Origin: Thermoplasmata archaeon
Lineage (GTDB): Archaea; Thermoplasmatota; Thermoplasmata; Halarchaeoplasmatales; Halarchaeoplasmataceae
Length of the DNA: 19,147 nt
NCBI GenBank assembly: GCA_019594305.1
Contig: JAFDTZ010000032.1
Span: 1-19,147 of the forward strand
Direction of reading: 5' to 3'
In this document: positions 1-8,620 of the stretch, piece by piece
Layout: the number at the start of each line of letters is the position of its first letter
Numbering within the stretch: position 1 is the stretch's first letter
Translations under genes and position numbers: made by a program
The notes under the pieces: generated by a model
Told to the model about the DNA's origin: nothing
What the model saw: the letters and a program-made list of their open reading frames with translations, nothing else
The model's database searches: none

Positions 1-1
1 A

Positions 2-283
2 GGATTCAACCTGGACGGGGTATTCTTCGAGTTCTCCTTCTCAAGAGAAGATTTTAACGATGTTCACCTGGAAGAATTGATAAGAGAATACAGGATCGAG
101 GTCTACGGCGGGAAGGATTGCCACCTTGACTTTTACAGGGAAGGAGATACCTTTGAAGATGTTCTCCATAGGATAGATTCTTCGTATGAAGAAGTGATCA
201 TGATGAGTATATACCCCAGTCTCGGGGATACGGTCAGCCAATGGGAAAACGTCCTAAAAATTATGAATAATGAAATAGTTTAA
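2..283 (+). CDS. C-terminal part of an unidentified protein (5' end outside the window)
   Basis: The frame is open from base 2 to the TAA at 281-283 (93 codons), so this is the tail of a gene that begins upstream. A TTG at 77 could be read as a start, but the frame continues before it with ordinary coding sequence (a GFNLDGVFFEFSF-type run), so I treat it as internal. The fragment is acidic and soluble-looking, with no membrane helix, signal peptide or cysteine motif. I do not recognise the family. Its stop codon lies inside the TATA-like box of the next gene, so the two genes are probably transcribed separately although they share a strand. Confidence 0.6.
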   Translation, partial: GFNLDGVFFEFSFSREDFNDVHLEELIREYRIEVYGGKDCHLDFYREGDTFEDVLHRIDSSYEEVIMMSIYPSLGDTVSQWENVLKIMNNEIV

Positions 284-319
284 ATATCATACATCTCCTT
301 CTTAATACCTATAAGGTGA
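279..319 (+). promoter_or_regulatory. Putative archaeal promoter and Shine-Dalgarno for the GLUG surface protein
   Basis: TTTAAATATC at 279-288 is a TATA-like box that would place transcription start near 305-310. AGGTGA at 314-319 is complementary to the archaeal 16S 3' end and lies six bases before the ATG at 326. The pair supports that start. The box overlaps the stop codon of the upstream gene. Confidence 0.5.
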
Positions 320-325
320 CGAAGA

Positions 326-3300
326 ATGTATTGGAAAAAAGGCATTTCCCTGATACTTCCCATGTTGATACTAGCTGTACTGTTTACATCGATCTTCACT
401 TGTGTGGTTTTTCATGATGAGCCCGATGAAGCCGTAGAGATATATGATTGGCATGACCTGTATGATGTTCGAAATGATCTCTCCGGACATTATGTAATGA
501 TGAAAAGCCTTGGTCCCGAAGATGAAGGCTACATGGACTACAACGATCCGGGGGGCGACGGCTGGCTGCCCATAGGTAATAACACATCGCGATTCACAGG
601 TACGTTTGATGGCTCGTCCTGTGCAATAGAGGGGCTATATATTGATCGTCCGTCCGAAACCGGAGTGGGATTATTCGGAGTTATCGATAGCGGTGCTTAT
701 GTACGTATGCTAGAACTCGTCGACACTAGATCAAGGGGATTTGAATATACAGGCAGTCTCGCCGGTAGTAATCTCGGTACGATAGAACATTCTCATTCCA
801 TGGATTGTGAGGTCGAAGGAACAGATTATCTACGACCGGTAGGGGTTTTGGTAGGTTATAACGGTGGGATCATACATAACAGCTCAGTTTCAGGTAACAT
901 TACCGGTATCTCACATGTGGGTGGTCTAGTCGGTTACAACGGCGGGACGATATCTAATTCATATTCAAGTGTAAAAGTAGTTGCAACAGATGTTTATTCC
1001 GGCGGATTGGTAGGTAAACAGCTCAGTGGAGGTACAATATACGGATCCCATTCCCATGGAGAAGTTTACGGTCATGACTATACCGGCGGATTGGTGGGTA
1101 TGGATGCCGGAACTACATCGAATTCATATTCTACTATCGATGTGGATGGCGCGGACCATGTCGGCGGCCTTATCGGGCATAAGATCGGTGCTGTAACAAG
1201 GTCATACTCCGTTGGAAGCGTAACCGGTACCGGTACTTTAGGAGGTTTGATAGGTAAATCTTACGATGTTATTGTGACAGACTCTTTTTGGGACATCGAA
1301 TCTTCCGGTATTGCCGATAGCGATGGAGGGATCGGCAAGACAACTGCAGAGATGATGGATTTAAACACGTTCACCGATGCAAATTGGCAAATAACATCTG
1401 TAGATAGCGGTATGTATGATTTGGATCATATCTGGAATATAGTCGATACTGAAACATATCCTTTTTTAAGCTGGGAAAGAATACACGTACACGTAATAGA
1501 AACCGTACCTGCTCCAGGTTCGGAGCAGGTAGAAATCGACCAAGATGTGATGGTTATGTACAGTGAAAGTGCCAACACTTCTGTAACGCCCACTTTAACA
1601 CAAACTAGGGGTGATCCGGTCACATATTATTTTTCACATTGGCAATCCACATTTCAGCTAAACGACACTGCGGTGTGGACACATGACAATTGGAGCGTTG
1701 ATGAAATAATTACGGTGGAGGTTTCGGGTTTCAAAAGTGAAGATGGCTACGGAGCTTCATCTTACATCTGGTCCTTCAGCACATACGATGCGATGCCTCC
1801 GGATATATCTGATCTATCGGACACCCCGAAGACCGGGATCTCTTTTACCTTTAAAGCGGAGATAACCCATGCACTATACCCAAATCAAGCTAGAGTATTT
1901 TACTATACCGATGTTACACCGGAACCCACCAACGCCACCATGGTGTACCAAGGCGATAGTATATTTACCTACACCTATGATATACCTTCCAACGCTAAAG
2001 CCTTGTATTACAATATATCGGCGGAATCCTCAGGTGGTTTTTGGAACGAAACGGGAACCCTCCATAGAGATGTAGTTGACGTAATTCCACCATCCATAGT
2101 GGATAACACGCCCACAGTGGGGACAACGGGTTCCATATTCACATTCAGTGCCCGGGTAACCGATAACATAGAGCTTTATCAGGTAAATGTCGAGTATAGT
2201 TTCGATGACGGGACTCCCACCAATATAAGCATGACCAATGTATACGATGAAACGTTCCAGCGTTCAATCGACGTGCCTGTATATGTTAAGGTATTATACT
2301 ACCATATATCCGCCAGAGATTCAAGGGGTAATTGGGGGCGGACCCAAGAATTAACGATACCCATAGATGACGTTCATCCTCCCATTGTTATCGACAATTC
2401 GCCCTTGGACATATATACCGGTGATGTGCATACATGGAACGCTACTGTTATCGATGCCGCACTAGAATATGTCCGAGTAAGATTCTCTATAAATGAAGAA
2501 ACACCCGTGAACATCAGCTTGAGGATGAGGTATGGCACCGATTTTTTTGTGAGATCCCATACTATCCCGCTAGATGCGGTCTCCTTATCATACGAGATAA
2601 TAGCTAAGGATATGGCAGGAAATTTTGCAAGTACCGGTTTTACGACTTTACCGGTTATCGACAATAAACCTCCGGAAAGCAACTGTATCTCACCATCGTA
2701 TTACAACTCCTTCAATATACCCGTCAAGTATACCGCCTATGATAATGTAGGGGTAAGCAATGTATCTTTATTTTATCAATGGGAAGGAACGGGCTGGCAT
2801 TATTATGGAAAAAAAACCAATTCCCAGGGCGAATTCAACTTCGTTGCGGATCGGGAAGGAACATGGGAGTTCCATACCATCGCAAATGATACATCGGGTA
2901 ACACCGAACCCTATATGGGTTCCCATGCCCAAACGACAGTTGATCTTGGTTTGGAGTTGGAGGTCTCAATAATCAGTCCCGTGGATGGCCATGTGACGAA
3001 TAATTTAAGAGTGGAATTCCATTGGTATTCGCCGGATGAAAGATTGTTGGAACGGTACGAATTTAAGATGGGAACCGAACCGTGGTTGAATTTGGGCCGG
3101 AGTACTTCTACAAGCGTCACTTTAGCAGAGGGACCAAATTTGATAAGGGTAAGAGCCTACGGTTGTGCTTGGGGTTACGTAGAAGACAGCATAACCGTCA
3201 CAACGGATACATCGACACCTTTGATCATAAATAACTCACCTACAGGGGTTTCAGTGGCCCCGGATGCGGAGATCAGTGTCACATGGAGTAAGACCATGGA

Positions 3301-4264
3301 CACAACTATAACACCTAACCTAACACTAATGAACAGTGATTATTCCCATGGATTTTCCTTTTCTGGTTGGTCTTCCGTATATCGTACTAACGATACTGCA
3401 ACTTGGACTCCCTTAGGTAATTATCCCTCTGATGCTAAGATAGATGTCCGGGTATACGGCGGAAAGGACCTGGTTGGAAATACGGCAGTTTTTTTGATGT
3501 GGTTCTTCGTTGTGGAAAATTTCGAACCTCCCGGGGTGTTGAATACCATACCGTCACATGGTGCTATTGATGTAGAATATATGGAAAAGGTGAAAGTTGT
3601 TTTTAACGAGCGGATGCTAACCGATCACCTTCCCACCCTCACAGTGGTAAAGGGAACAACACCCCCCGACGGGTTCATATTCGACGGGTGGTCATCCACC
3701 TATACGGAGTTCGACACGGCGGTATGGAGGCACCGCGGATTCGCCTTCGAAGAGAACATAAAATTACGAGTGAGTGATCACAAGGATTCGTCAGGTAACA
3801 GAGGTTTATCTTACCGATGGAATATCACCACGGAGGAGGACTATATACCTCCCCAGGTACTGATCACCGCACCGGAAGCCGGTCAGGAAAAGGTCTCGTA
3901 TTTTAAGGGTGAGATCAAGGTAGTGTTCCATGAAACCCTAAATACAACTGATGAACTTCAATTGTCGATAATACATGAACTGGAGGTTTACAATGCAGAA
4001 TTCGTAAGATTTGAGACAACTTTCAATATAAATGATACCGTAATATTTAGGTATAATAACCTTCCATCGGATGAGTGGTTCAATGTAACCGTATTTGGGT
4101 ACGAGGATATGCATGGTAACGTCGGCGATAGATACACTTGGTCTTTTAATACCGTACCGGCCCATGACGATACGGTATTCACCAATAGATCGATAATTTT
4201 CCTTTCTGGTATAGTTACGGCTGTTGCGGTATTCGTCTATTTACATACCAAAAAGGACGGATGA
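326..4264 (+). CDS. Large secreted, membrane-anchored surface protein with GLUG repeats and Ig-like domains
   Basis: The 1312-residue protein begins with a basic-hydrophobic signal peptide (about residues 1-30). Residues about 40-120 have the lead-in usual before GLUG repeats (GWLPIG, FTGTFDG, VGLFG). Residues about 140-350 hold GLUG-type repeats (GGLVGYNGGTISNSYS and variants), expected to form a beta-solenoid. One Big_5-like Ig domain follows at about 393-495. Then come several beta-sandwich repeats with DNSP/DNTP and AxDxxGN-type motifs, a region around 800-960, and three more Big_5-like domains (about 975-1285) sharing a GWSSxYxxxDTAxW pattern. A single hydrophobic helix at about 1288-1306 with a basic tail (HTKKDG) anchors the C-terminus. 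The protein should therefore be extracellular, standing off the membrane, and plausibly adhesive or S-layer associated. No catalytic motif was seen. Codons look AT-richer than in the downstream genes. Surface location is well supported by the signal and anchor; the ligand is unknown. Confidence 0.85.
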   Translation: MYWKKGISLILPMLILAVLFTSIFTCVVFHDEPDEAVEIYDWHDLYDVRNDLSGHYVMMKSLGPEDEGYMDYNDPGGDGWLPIGNNTSRFTGTFDGSSCAIEGLYIDRPSETGVGLFGVIDSGAYVRMLELVDTRSRGFEYTGSLAGSNLGTIEHSHSMDCEVEGTDYLRPVGVLVGYNGGIIHNSSVSGNITGISHVGGLVGYNGGTISNSYSSVKVVATDVYSGGLVGKQLSGGTIYGSHSHGEVYGHDYTGGLVGMDAGTTSNSYSTIDVDGADHVGGLIGHKIGAVTRSYSVGSVTGTGTLGGLIGKSYDVIVTDSFWDIESSGIADSDGGIGKTTAEMMDLNTFTDANWQITSVDSGMYDLDHIWNIVDTETYPFLSWERIHVHVIETVPAPGSEQVEIDQDVMVMYSESANTSVTPTLTQTRGDPVTYYFSHWQSTFQLNDTAVWTHDNWSVDEIITVEVSGFKSEDGYGASSYIWSFSTYDAMPPDISDLSDTPKTGISFTFKAEITHALYPNQARVFYYTDVTPEPTNATMVYQGDSIFTYTYDIPSNAKALYYNISAESSGGFWNETGTLHRDVVDVIPPSIVDNTPTVGTTGSIFTFSARVTDNIELYQVNVEYSFDDGTPTNISMTNVYDETFQRSIDVPVYVKVLYYHISARDSRGNWGRTQELTIPIDDVHPPIVIDNSPLDIYTGDVHTWNATVIDAALEYVRVRFSINEETPVNISLRMRYGTDFFVRSHTIPLDAVSLSYEIIAKDMAGNFASTGFTTLPVIDNKPPESNCISPSYYNSFNIPVKYTAYDNVGVSNVSLFYQWEGTGWHYYGKKTNSQGEFNFVADREGTWEFHTIANDTSGNTEPYMGSHAQTTVDLGLELEVSIISPVDGHVTNNLRVEFHWYSPDERLLERYEFKMGTEPWLNLGRSTSTSVTLAEGPNLIRVRAYGCAWGYVEDSITVTTDTSTPLIINNSPTGVSVAPDAEISVTWSKTMDTTITPNLTLMNSDYSHGFSFSGWSSVYRTNDTATWTPLGNYPSDAKIDVRVYGGKDLVGNTAVFLMWFFVVENFEPPGVLNTIPSHGAIDVEYMEKVKVVFNERMLTDHLPTLTVVKGTTPPDGFIFDGWSSTYTEFDTAVWRHRGFAFEENIKLRVSDHKDSSGNRGLSYRWNITTEEDYIPPQVLITAPEAGQEKVSYFKGEIKVVFHETLNTTDELQLSIIHELEVYNAEFVRFETTFNINDTVIFRYNNLPSDEWFNVTVFGYEDMHGNVGDRYTWSFNTVPAHDDTVFTNRSIIFLSGIVTAVAVFVYLHTKKDG

Positions 4265-4300
4265 GTCACAAGCGGCATTCTTCCGATAATGCCTTAAGAT

Positions 4301-4346
4301 AAATTTTAATAGAATAAATGCATTTTTGATAAAAAAGATAGGTGAT
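4301..4346 (+). promoter_or_regulatory. Putative promoter and Shine-Dalgarno for the AIM24-family gene
   Basis: An AT-rich stretch (AAATTTTAATAGAATAAA, 4301-4318) can act as a TATA region. AGGTGAT at 4340-4346 precedes the ATG at 4350 at normal alignment to the 16S 3' end. This favours 4350 over the in-frame TTG at 4326, which lies upstream of the ribosome binding site. Confidence 0.45.
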
Positions 4347-4349
4347 GTT

Positions 4350-5090
4350 ATGGAATACAAGATAACCGGAAATGATATGCAGATGCTCAGTATCGAGATC
4401 GGGCCTTCGGAGAAGGTCTTCGCCACCGCCGGCGCCATGATTTACATGTCCGGCAACGTGAACATGACCACCAGCTCCCGAGGAACGGGTATGATGGGCG
4501 GTTTGAAGAGGAAGATAATAGGTGAATCATTCCTGTTTACCGAATTCATGTCCCAGGGCGGCAACGGTGTGGTCACCTTTTCGGGACCGGCTCCCGGAAC
4601 TATCAAACCTCTTCGGGTGGCTCCCGGCAAGAACTATGTACTGCAGAAGGGTTCTTTCCTGTGTGCCACGGAAGGGGTCAACCTGGATATGACCAAACAG
4701 AAGAAGGTAAGTTCATCCCTTTTCGGAGGTACCGGATGGTGGCTCCAGAAGGTATCCGGTACCGGAACCGTCTTCATACACACCTTCGGTAACATGTTGG
4801 AGATGGTACTCAGACCCGGAGAATCCATCAAGGTGGACACGGAGATGGTTGTGGGCTGGGAACCCTCGGTCTCCTACGAGATCATCAAGGCGGGGAGCGT
4901 AAAGACCGCACTGTTCGGCGGCGAGGGGCTTTTCCTTAACCATCTAAAAGGTCCGGGAAAGGTGATGCTGCAGTCCATGACCGCTAAGGGGTTCGTAGAG
5001 GTCTTGAAACCCTACCTGCCAAGGCAAAGAGAGGGCAGAAGCAGTGGCAGCGGTGGTATAAACATAAGCACAAAGGGATTCAGAGGCTGA
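4350..5090 (+). CDS. AIM24 / TIGR00266 family protein
   Basis: The 246-residue protein matches my recollection of the TIGR00266/AIM24 family: an N-terminal MEYKITGNDMQMLSIEI strand, then glycine-rich turns (AGAMIYMSGNVNMTT, TGMMGGLKRKI, FLTEFMSQGG, PGKIxPL-type and FGNMLEMVLRPGE-type segments). The family is a beta-rich, single-domain fold of about 230-260 residues. Its molecular role in prokaryotes is not settled; the mitochondrial relatives act in inner-membrane organisation. There is no signal peptide. The tail (about residues 228-246) is Gly/Ser/Arg-rich and likely disordered. The stop overlaps the next ATG by one base (TGATG at 5088-5092), so the small membrane protein that follows is probably translationally coupled and may be a partner. 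I chose the ATG at 4350 because of the AGGTGAT just before it. Confidence 0.85.
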   Translation: MEYKITGNDMQMLSIEIGPSEKVFATAGAMIYMSGNVNMTTSSRGTGMMGGLKRKIIGESFLFTEFMSQGGNGVVTFSGPAPGTIKPLRVAPGKNYVLQKGSFLCATEGVNLDMTKQKKVSSSLFGGTGWWLQKVSGTGTVFIHTFGNMLEMVLRPGESIKVDTEMVVGWEPSVSYEIIKAGSVKTALFGGEGLFLNHLKGPGKVMLQSMTAKGFVEVLKPYLPRQREGRSSGSGGINISTKGFRG

Positions 5091-5398
5091 TGTATCCACC
5101 ATCTGATGAAAAAAGGCGCAGGATCGACCCGTTAGTACTTGCGGTTCTAGTGATCCTGTGCCTCGCAACCCTTTTCCTTTTCCACGGTTATATAATCGCA
5201 GTAGCGGAGTCACTGATAGCCGCCATAGCCATCGCACTTGTGATATTCTTTATCATGTTATTCTTACTGCTCATCTTTATAGTTCCCTTGTACTACCTGT
5301 TATTCGCCAAGGACGAGGTGGAGGTACACACTTCCTATTCACTGGACAGCGTAAAGGGTTCCGAGGATACCGAGGACGAGAAACGGGGACGTCTTTAA
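5090..5398 (+). CDS. Small membrane protein with two predicted transmembrane helices, coupled to the AIM24-family gene
   Basis: The 102-residue protein has a charged N-terminus (SDEKRRRID), a hydrophobic helix at about 14-36, a second long hydrophobic stretch at about 40-72, and an acidic, basic-ended cytoplasmic-looking tail (DSVKGSEDTEDEKRGRL). Start and stop overlap as TGATG with the upstream gene, which supports both the start and co-translation. I do not recognise a named family. A membrane tether for the AIM24-like protein is an inference from coupling only. Confidence 0.7.
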   Translation: MYPPSDEKRRRIDPLVLAVLVILCLATLFLFHGYIIAVAESLIAAIAIALVIFFIMLFLLLIFIVPLYYLLFAKDEVEVHTSYSLDSVKGSEDTEDEKRGRL

Positions 5399-5403
5399 AG
5401 GGA

Positions 5404-5414
5404 AAATATTTTAT
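5404..5414 (+). promoter_or_regulatory. TATA-like box, probable leaderless promoter of the universal stress protein gene
   Basis: AAATATTTTAT is centred about 29 bases before the ATG at 5438, so transcription would begin within a few bases of the start codon. No Shine-Dalgarno-like sequence is placed correctly before this ATG, which fits a leaderless or nearly leaderless mRNA. Confidence 0.45.
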
Positions 5415-5437
5415 CGTAAGGTACGCGTCTTATATGC

Positions 5438-6274
5438 ATGTTTGAAAAAGTACTTCTTGCAACGGACCTGTCACCGGCCTACGACCATCTGATGGAATGT
5501 ATGATCGAATTGAAGGAATTGGGTACGAAAGAATTGATGATGGTGTGGGTGGTGGATGTAGGGGCAACCGGGCTCGAGGCTGCGAAGTACAGGGGAGAGA
5601 ATCTTAAGAAACTGGAGGAAAGGGGAAAGGAACTGAAGGAACTCGGTATCCCCATAACCTACGAGGCTCCCATCGGCATACCATCCCACGAGATATGCAG
5701 GACTGCCGAGGAGAAGGGAGCGGATCTGATCGTGATGGGCTCCAGGGGAGAGAGAAAGGTACGTGAAATGTTCCTGGGAAGTACCACCTCCAACGTTATA
5801 CGCATAAGCAAGGTACCCGTTCTGGTGGAGAGGATGGAGACGGATGAATACCAACTAGTATGCCAGCGTAAGTTCAGAAACCTGCTCCTGGCAACCGACT
5901 TCTCGGAAAATGCGGCGACGGCTGAAGAGATCGCCCTGAAGCTTGCATCGGAGGCCGATAAGGTGGTGATAGTCTCCGTGGCCGAGGCCGACAGCATAAG
6001 GGACTCGAACTCCCCCGCGATGGCCAAGGAAGGCAAGAAATTGAGAGCCCTTGAAGACAAATTCTATCTTGAATGTGATCGGGTCGAAGTAAAACTTGAA
6101 GAGGGTATCGCTTCTGAAAATATCAACCGCATAGCGGCCCAGGAAGATGTAACATTGATAATAATAGGTAAAAAGGGCAGGGGCGGTTTAAAGGAATTAC
6201 TTCTCGGTAGTACCGCCGAGGCGGTCGCACGACGTTCCAGGAAACCCGTGCTTCTGGTACCCCAAAAGGAATGA
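5438..6274 (+). CDS. Tandem-domain universal stress protein (UspA family)
   Basis: The 278-residue protein holds two UspA domains (about 1-135 and 144-278). Each begins with the usual beta strand (KVLLATDLSP; NLLLATDFSE) and ends with the ATP-binding signature G-x2-G-x9-G-S/T: GSRGERKVREMFLGS in domain 1 and GKKGRGGLKELLLGS in domain 2. Both nucleotide sites therefore look intact, whereas many tandem Usp proteins keep only one. It is expected to be a cytoplasmic nucleotide-binding stress or energy-sensing protein; no specific partner can be read from sequence. The gene converges on the glycyl radical enzyme gene, with only two bases between the two stop codons, so the 3' ends of the mRNAs must overlap. 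Confidence 0.92.
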   Translation: MFEKVLLATDLSPAYDHLMECMIELKELGTKELMMVWVVDVGATGLEAAKYRGENLKKLEERGKELKELGIPITYEAPIGIPSHEICRTAEEKGADLIVMGSRGERKVREMFLGSTTSNVIRISKVPVLVERMETDEYQLVCQRKFRNLLLATDFSENAATAEEIALKLASEADKVVIVSVAEADSIRDSNSPAMAKEGKKLRALEDKFYLECDRVEVKLEEGIASENINRIAAQEDVTLIIIGKKGRGGLKELLLGSTAEAVARRSRKPVLLVPQKE

Positions 6275-6276
6275 TG

Positions 6277-8619
6277 TCAGGTTTGTTCCGTACGGGCGAT
6301 TATCTCGTCCTGCAAACCCTTGGGTAGGTTGACGAAGTGATCGCTGTAACCCGCCACCCTGACCATGAGATCACGATATTCATCGGGATCATTTTGTGCT
6401 TCTCTCAGGAGCTCCGGGCTGACCGCGTTGTACTGCACATGATGGGAACCCATTCTGAAATAAGCCTTCATCAGGTCTCTGAGCTTTATCCTTACCTTAT
6501 CATCCTTCAGGAGGTCGGGAGCGAGTTTCTGGTTCAGTAGCGTACCGCCGGATTTGAAATGGTCCAATTTACCTACGGAACGAAATACAGCTCCGATCCC
6601 CTTTCGGTCCATCCCCTGCACCGGTGAGATCCCTTCGGAGAGGGGTTTGCCGGCGTGCCTTCCGTCGGGTGTGGCTCCGCACATGCTGCCGAAGTATACG
6701 TGGACCGTGGTGGGCAGCCCGTAAACCCTCCTGGAAGCCTTTCTTACATGGGAAGGCGGGTAACCCTCGACCATTTCTATACAATGGTTAAACACCGAAA
6801 CCGCTATGTGGTCTGCCAGGTCATCATCGTTACCGTATTTCGGTGTTCTGTTTATTAAATACTGTCTCATCTTTTCATCGTTTTTAAAATCCGATTCCAG
6901 GGCTTTTATCAACTGTTCCATGGAGTACCTCTTCTCTCGGAATATGTTGTGTTCTACGGATGCCAGGGAATCCGCTATCGTCCCCAGCCCTACTATCTGA
7001 ACGTACTGTGTGTTGTATCTTGCCCCTCCGCAGTTATAATCCTTACCACTGTCCACGCAGTCCTCTATCCACAGGGATAGGAAGGGTACCGGTAACTTCT
7101 CGTGGTATATCTTCTCTATCACATCGTTACCCCGTATCTTTATCCGTACAAAGTGTTTCAACTGTTCCAGGAATGCTTCGTATATTTCGCTAAAATTCAT
7201 GTCCGACGGCTCGCCCGTCTCTACCCCTATCTTCTTACCGCTCATGGGGTCCGTGCCGTTGTTCAGGGCTATCTCCAAAACCTTCGGCAGGTTGATGTAA
7301 CCGGTCAAGATGTAACATTCCTTTCCGAAGGCACCGCTCTCCACGCAGCCGCTAACGCCGCCGCACCTGGCATCCTCCGGCGATTTCCCCTGGCGTTCCA
7401 GCATCTTTACCGTCAGGTCGTGGTTGAAGAAGGGAGGTTCACCGAAACCGGGACCCACCGCCTCCAGGGCCCTGTCCATAAGTTCGTTTTCCGTGTTCAT
7501 GGAGATGAGAACCGCGGTGTTGGGCTGCAGTGTACGCATCTCCCCCAGTACCTCCAGCAGCAGGTAGGATAGTTCGTTAACCCCGCTGGAGCCGTCCTCC
7601 TTCAGGCCCCCTATGTTGATCTTTGCAAAATCGTTGTAGGTGTTGCTTTCATGGGCCGTGACACCCGTCTTGGGCGGTGCCGGTTGGTTGTTGAATTTCA
7701 ACCAAAAGGCTTCCAGTAGCTCCTTGGACACCTCTCTGTCCTTCTCGTAGAACGAGTACAGATGCTGGTCCAAACGCCCGGGGCTGAAGGAATCCCACGG
7801 ATTGGACTCCGTTACTATCCCCACATGGATGAACCAGTAGTGCTGCAGGGCCTCCCAGAAGGTTTCCGGTGGATGGGCGGGAACCTTTCGGCAGATCTCG
7901 CTCATCCGCTTTAACTCCTCCCTTCTTTTTTCGTTCTTTTCCTTTTGAGCCATTCTCTCCAATTTTTCCGCGTACCTTTCGGCGTAGGTGATCATGGCCT
8001 CCGCCGCTATCTTCATGGCTTCGAGTTCGTTATTATCTTCCGGTTTCCCTTCTATATCACGGATGATCTCCCTTAAGCCCTTCCGGAATATCCTTTCGCC
8101 GCCGGCGGTGTGACCCGGTACCCTCTGTTCCATGAACTCGGTGAAGATACCCCCTTCGTAGGCGTCCAACCACTCATCGCTCATCCTCCGGAATATCTCG
8201 TCCCGTACGCTTTTCCCTTCCCAGTATCCCCTTATCTCCCTGTGGTACCATTCCGTATCATCCGACCGGTAAGGATTGTTTTCCCTTGTATTCAAAAGCT
8301 CCAGGTCGTCCCTGTCATGGCAGCACACCTCCGGGTAGGTGGGCACTTCTTTTGGTCCGGTGCCCCTCATACCCACTATCAGCTGGCCCTCCTCCACGGG
8401 GATGCTCACGTTCTCCATGAGGTACTTGAAGGCCAGTGCTCGTTTTATGGGTGCGGGGTGTTCGCCGGAGTTCATGTAAAACTCGGTTATCAACCTCGCC
8501 CTTTCTGTTGATATTTTCACTTCCTTGTTGACGCTTTCCTCCCTTAACTTAGCTATTCTTTCGTTAACGGGTCTTACCGATCCTTTTCTTATGCGCATCT
8601 CTTCTTTGGGGTCTGCCAT
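6277..8619 (-). CDS. hypD: Glycyl radical enzyme, probable trans-4-hydroxy-L-proline dehydratase
   Basis: This 780-residue protein is full length for the glycyl radical family. The thiyl-radical cysteine and base sit in GCVESGAFGKE (C425, E427 counted from the ATG). The glycyl loop RVAGYSD lies near the C-terminus (G757). HypD converts trans-4-hydroxy-L-proline to 1-pyrroline-5-carboxylate plus water. The residues I recall as HypD substrate contacts all have counterparts: H170 in PGHT, D276 in PWDSFSPGRLDQHL, S325, D330 and F331 in ESNTYNDF, and Y441 in TGYINLPK. The 95- and 16-residue spacings D330-C425 and C425-Y441 agree with my recollection of the clostridial enzyme. The family is oxygen-sensitive, so anaerobic life is implied. 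An in-frame GTG at 8628 lies inside the ribosome binding site AAGGTGGAT, so the ATG at 8619 is the better start. It follows the activase stop by one base, which implies coupling. Another dehydratase-type substrate cannot be excluded. Confidence 0.85.
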   Translation of the reverse strand: MADPKEEMRIRKGSVRPVNERIAKLREESVNKEVKISTERARLITEFYMNSGEHPAPIKRALAFKYLMENVSIPVEEGQLIVGMRGTGPKEVPTYPEVCCHDRDDLELLNTRENNPYRSDDTEWYHREIRGYWEGKSVRDEIFRRMSDEWLDAYEGGIFTEFMEQRVPGHTAGGERIFRKGLREIIRDIEGKPEDNNELEAMKIAAEAMITYAERYAEKLERMAQKEKNEKRREELKRMSEICRKVPAHPPETFWEALQHYWFIHVGIVTESNPWDSFSPGRLDQHLYSFYEKDREVSKELLEAFWLKFNNQPAPPKTGVTAHESNTYNDFAKINIGGLKEDGSSGVNELSYLLLEVLGEMRTLQPNTAVLISMNTENELMDRALEAVGPGFGEPPFFNHDLTVKMLERQGKSPEDARCGGVSGCVESGAFGKECYILTGYINLPKVLEIALNNGTDPMSGKKIGVETGEPSDMNFSEIYEAFLEQLKHFVRIKIRGNDVIEKIYHEKLPVPFLSLWIEDCVDSGKDYNCGGARYNTQYVQIVGLGTIADSLASVEHNIFREKRYSMEQLIKALESDFKNDEKMRQYLINRTPKYGNDDDLADHIAVSVFNHCIEMVEGYPPSHVRKASRRVYGLPTTVHVYFGSMCGATPDGRHAGKPLSEGISPVQGMDRKGIGAVFRSVGKLDHFKSGGTLLNQKLAPDLLKDDKVRIKLRDLMKAYFRMGSHHVQYNAVSPELLREAQNDPDEYRDLMVRVAGYSDHFVNLPKGLQDEIIARTEQT

Positions 8620-8620
8620 T

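Noticed and set aside
6277..8619. Pyruvate formate-lyase or choline TMA-lyase assignment
   Set aside because: A single Cys-Val-Glu motif excludes the paired-cysteine PFL type, and the SGAFGKE context, ESNTYNDF motif and TGYINLPK fit HypD better than choline lyase.
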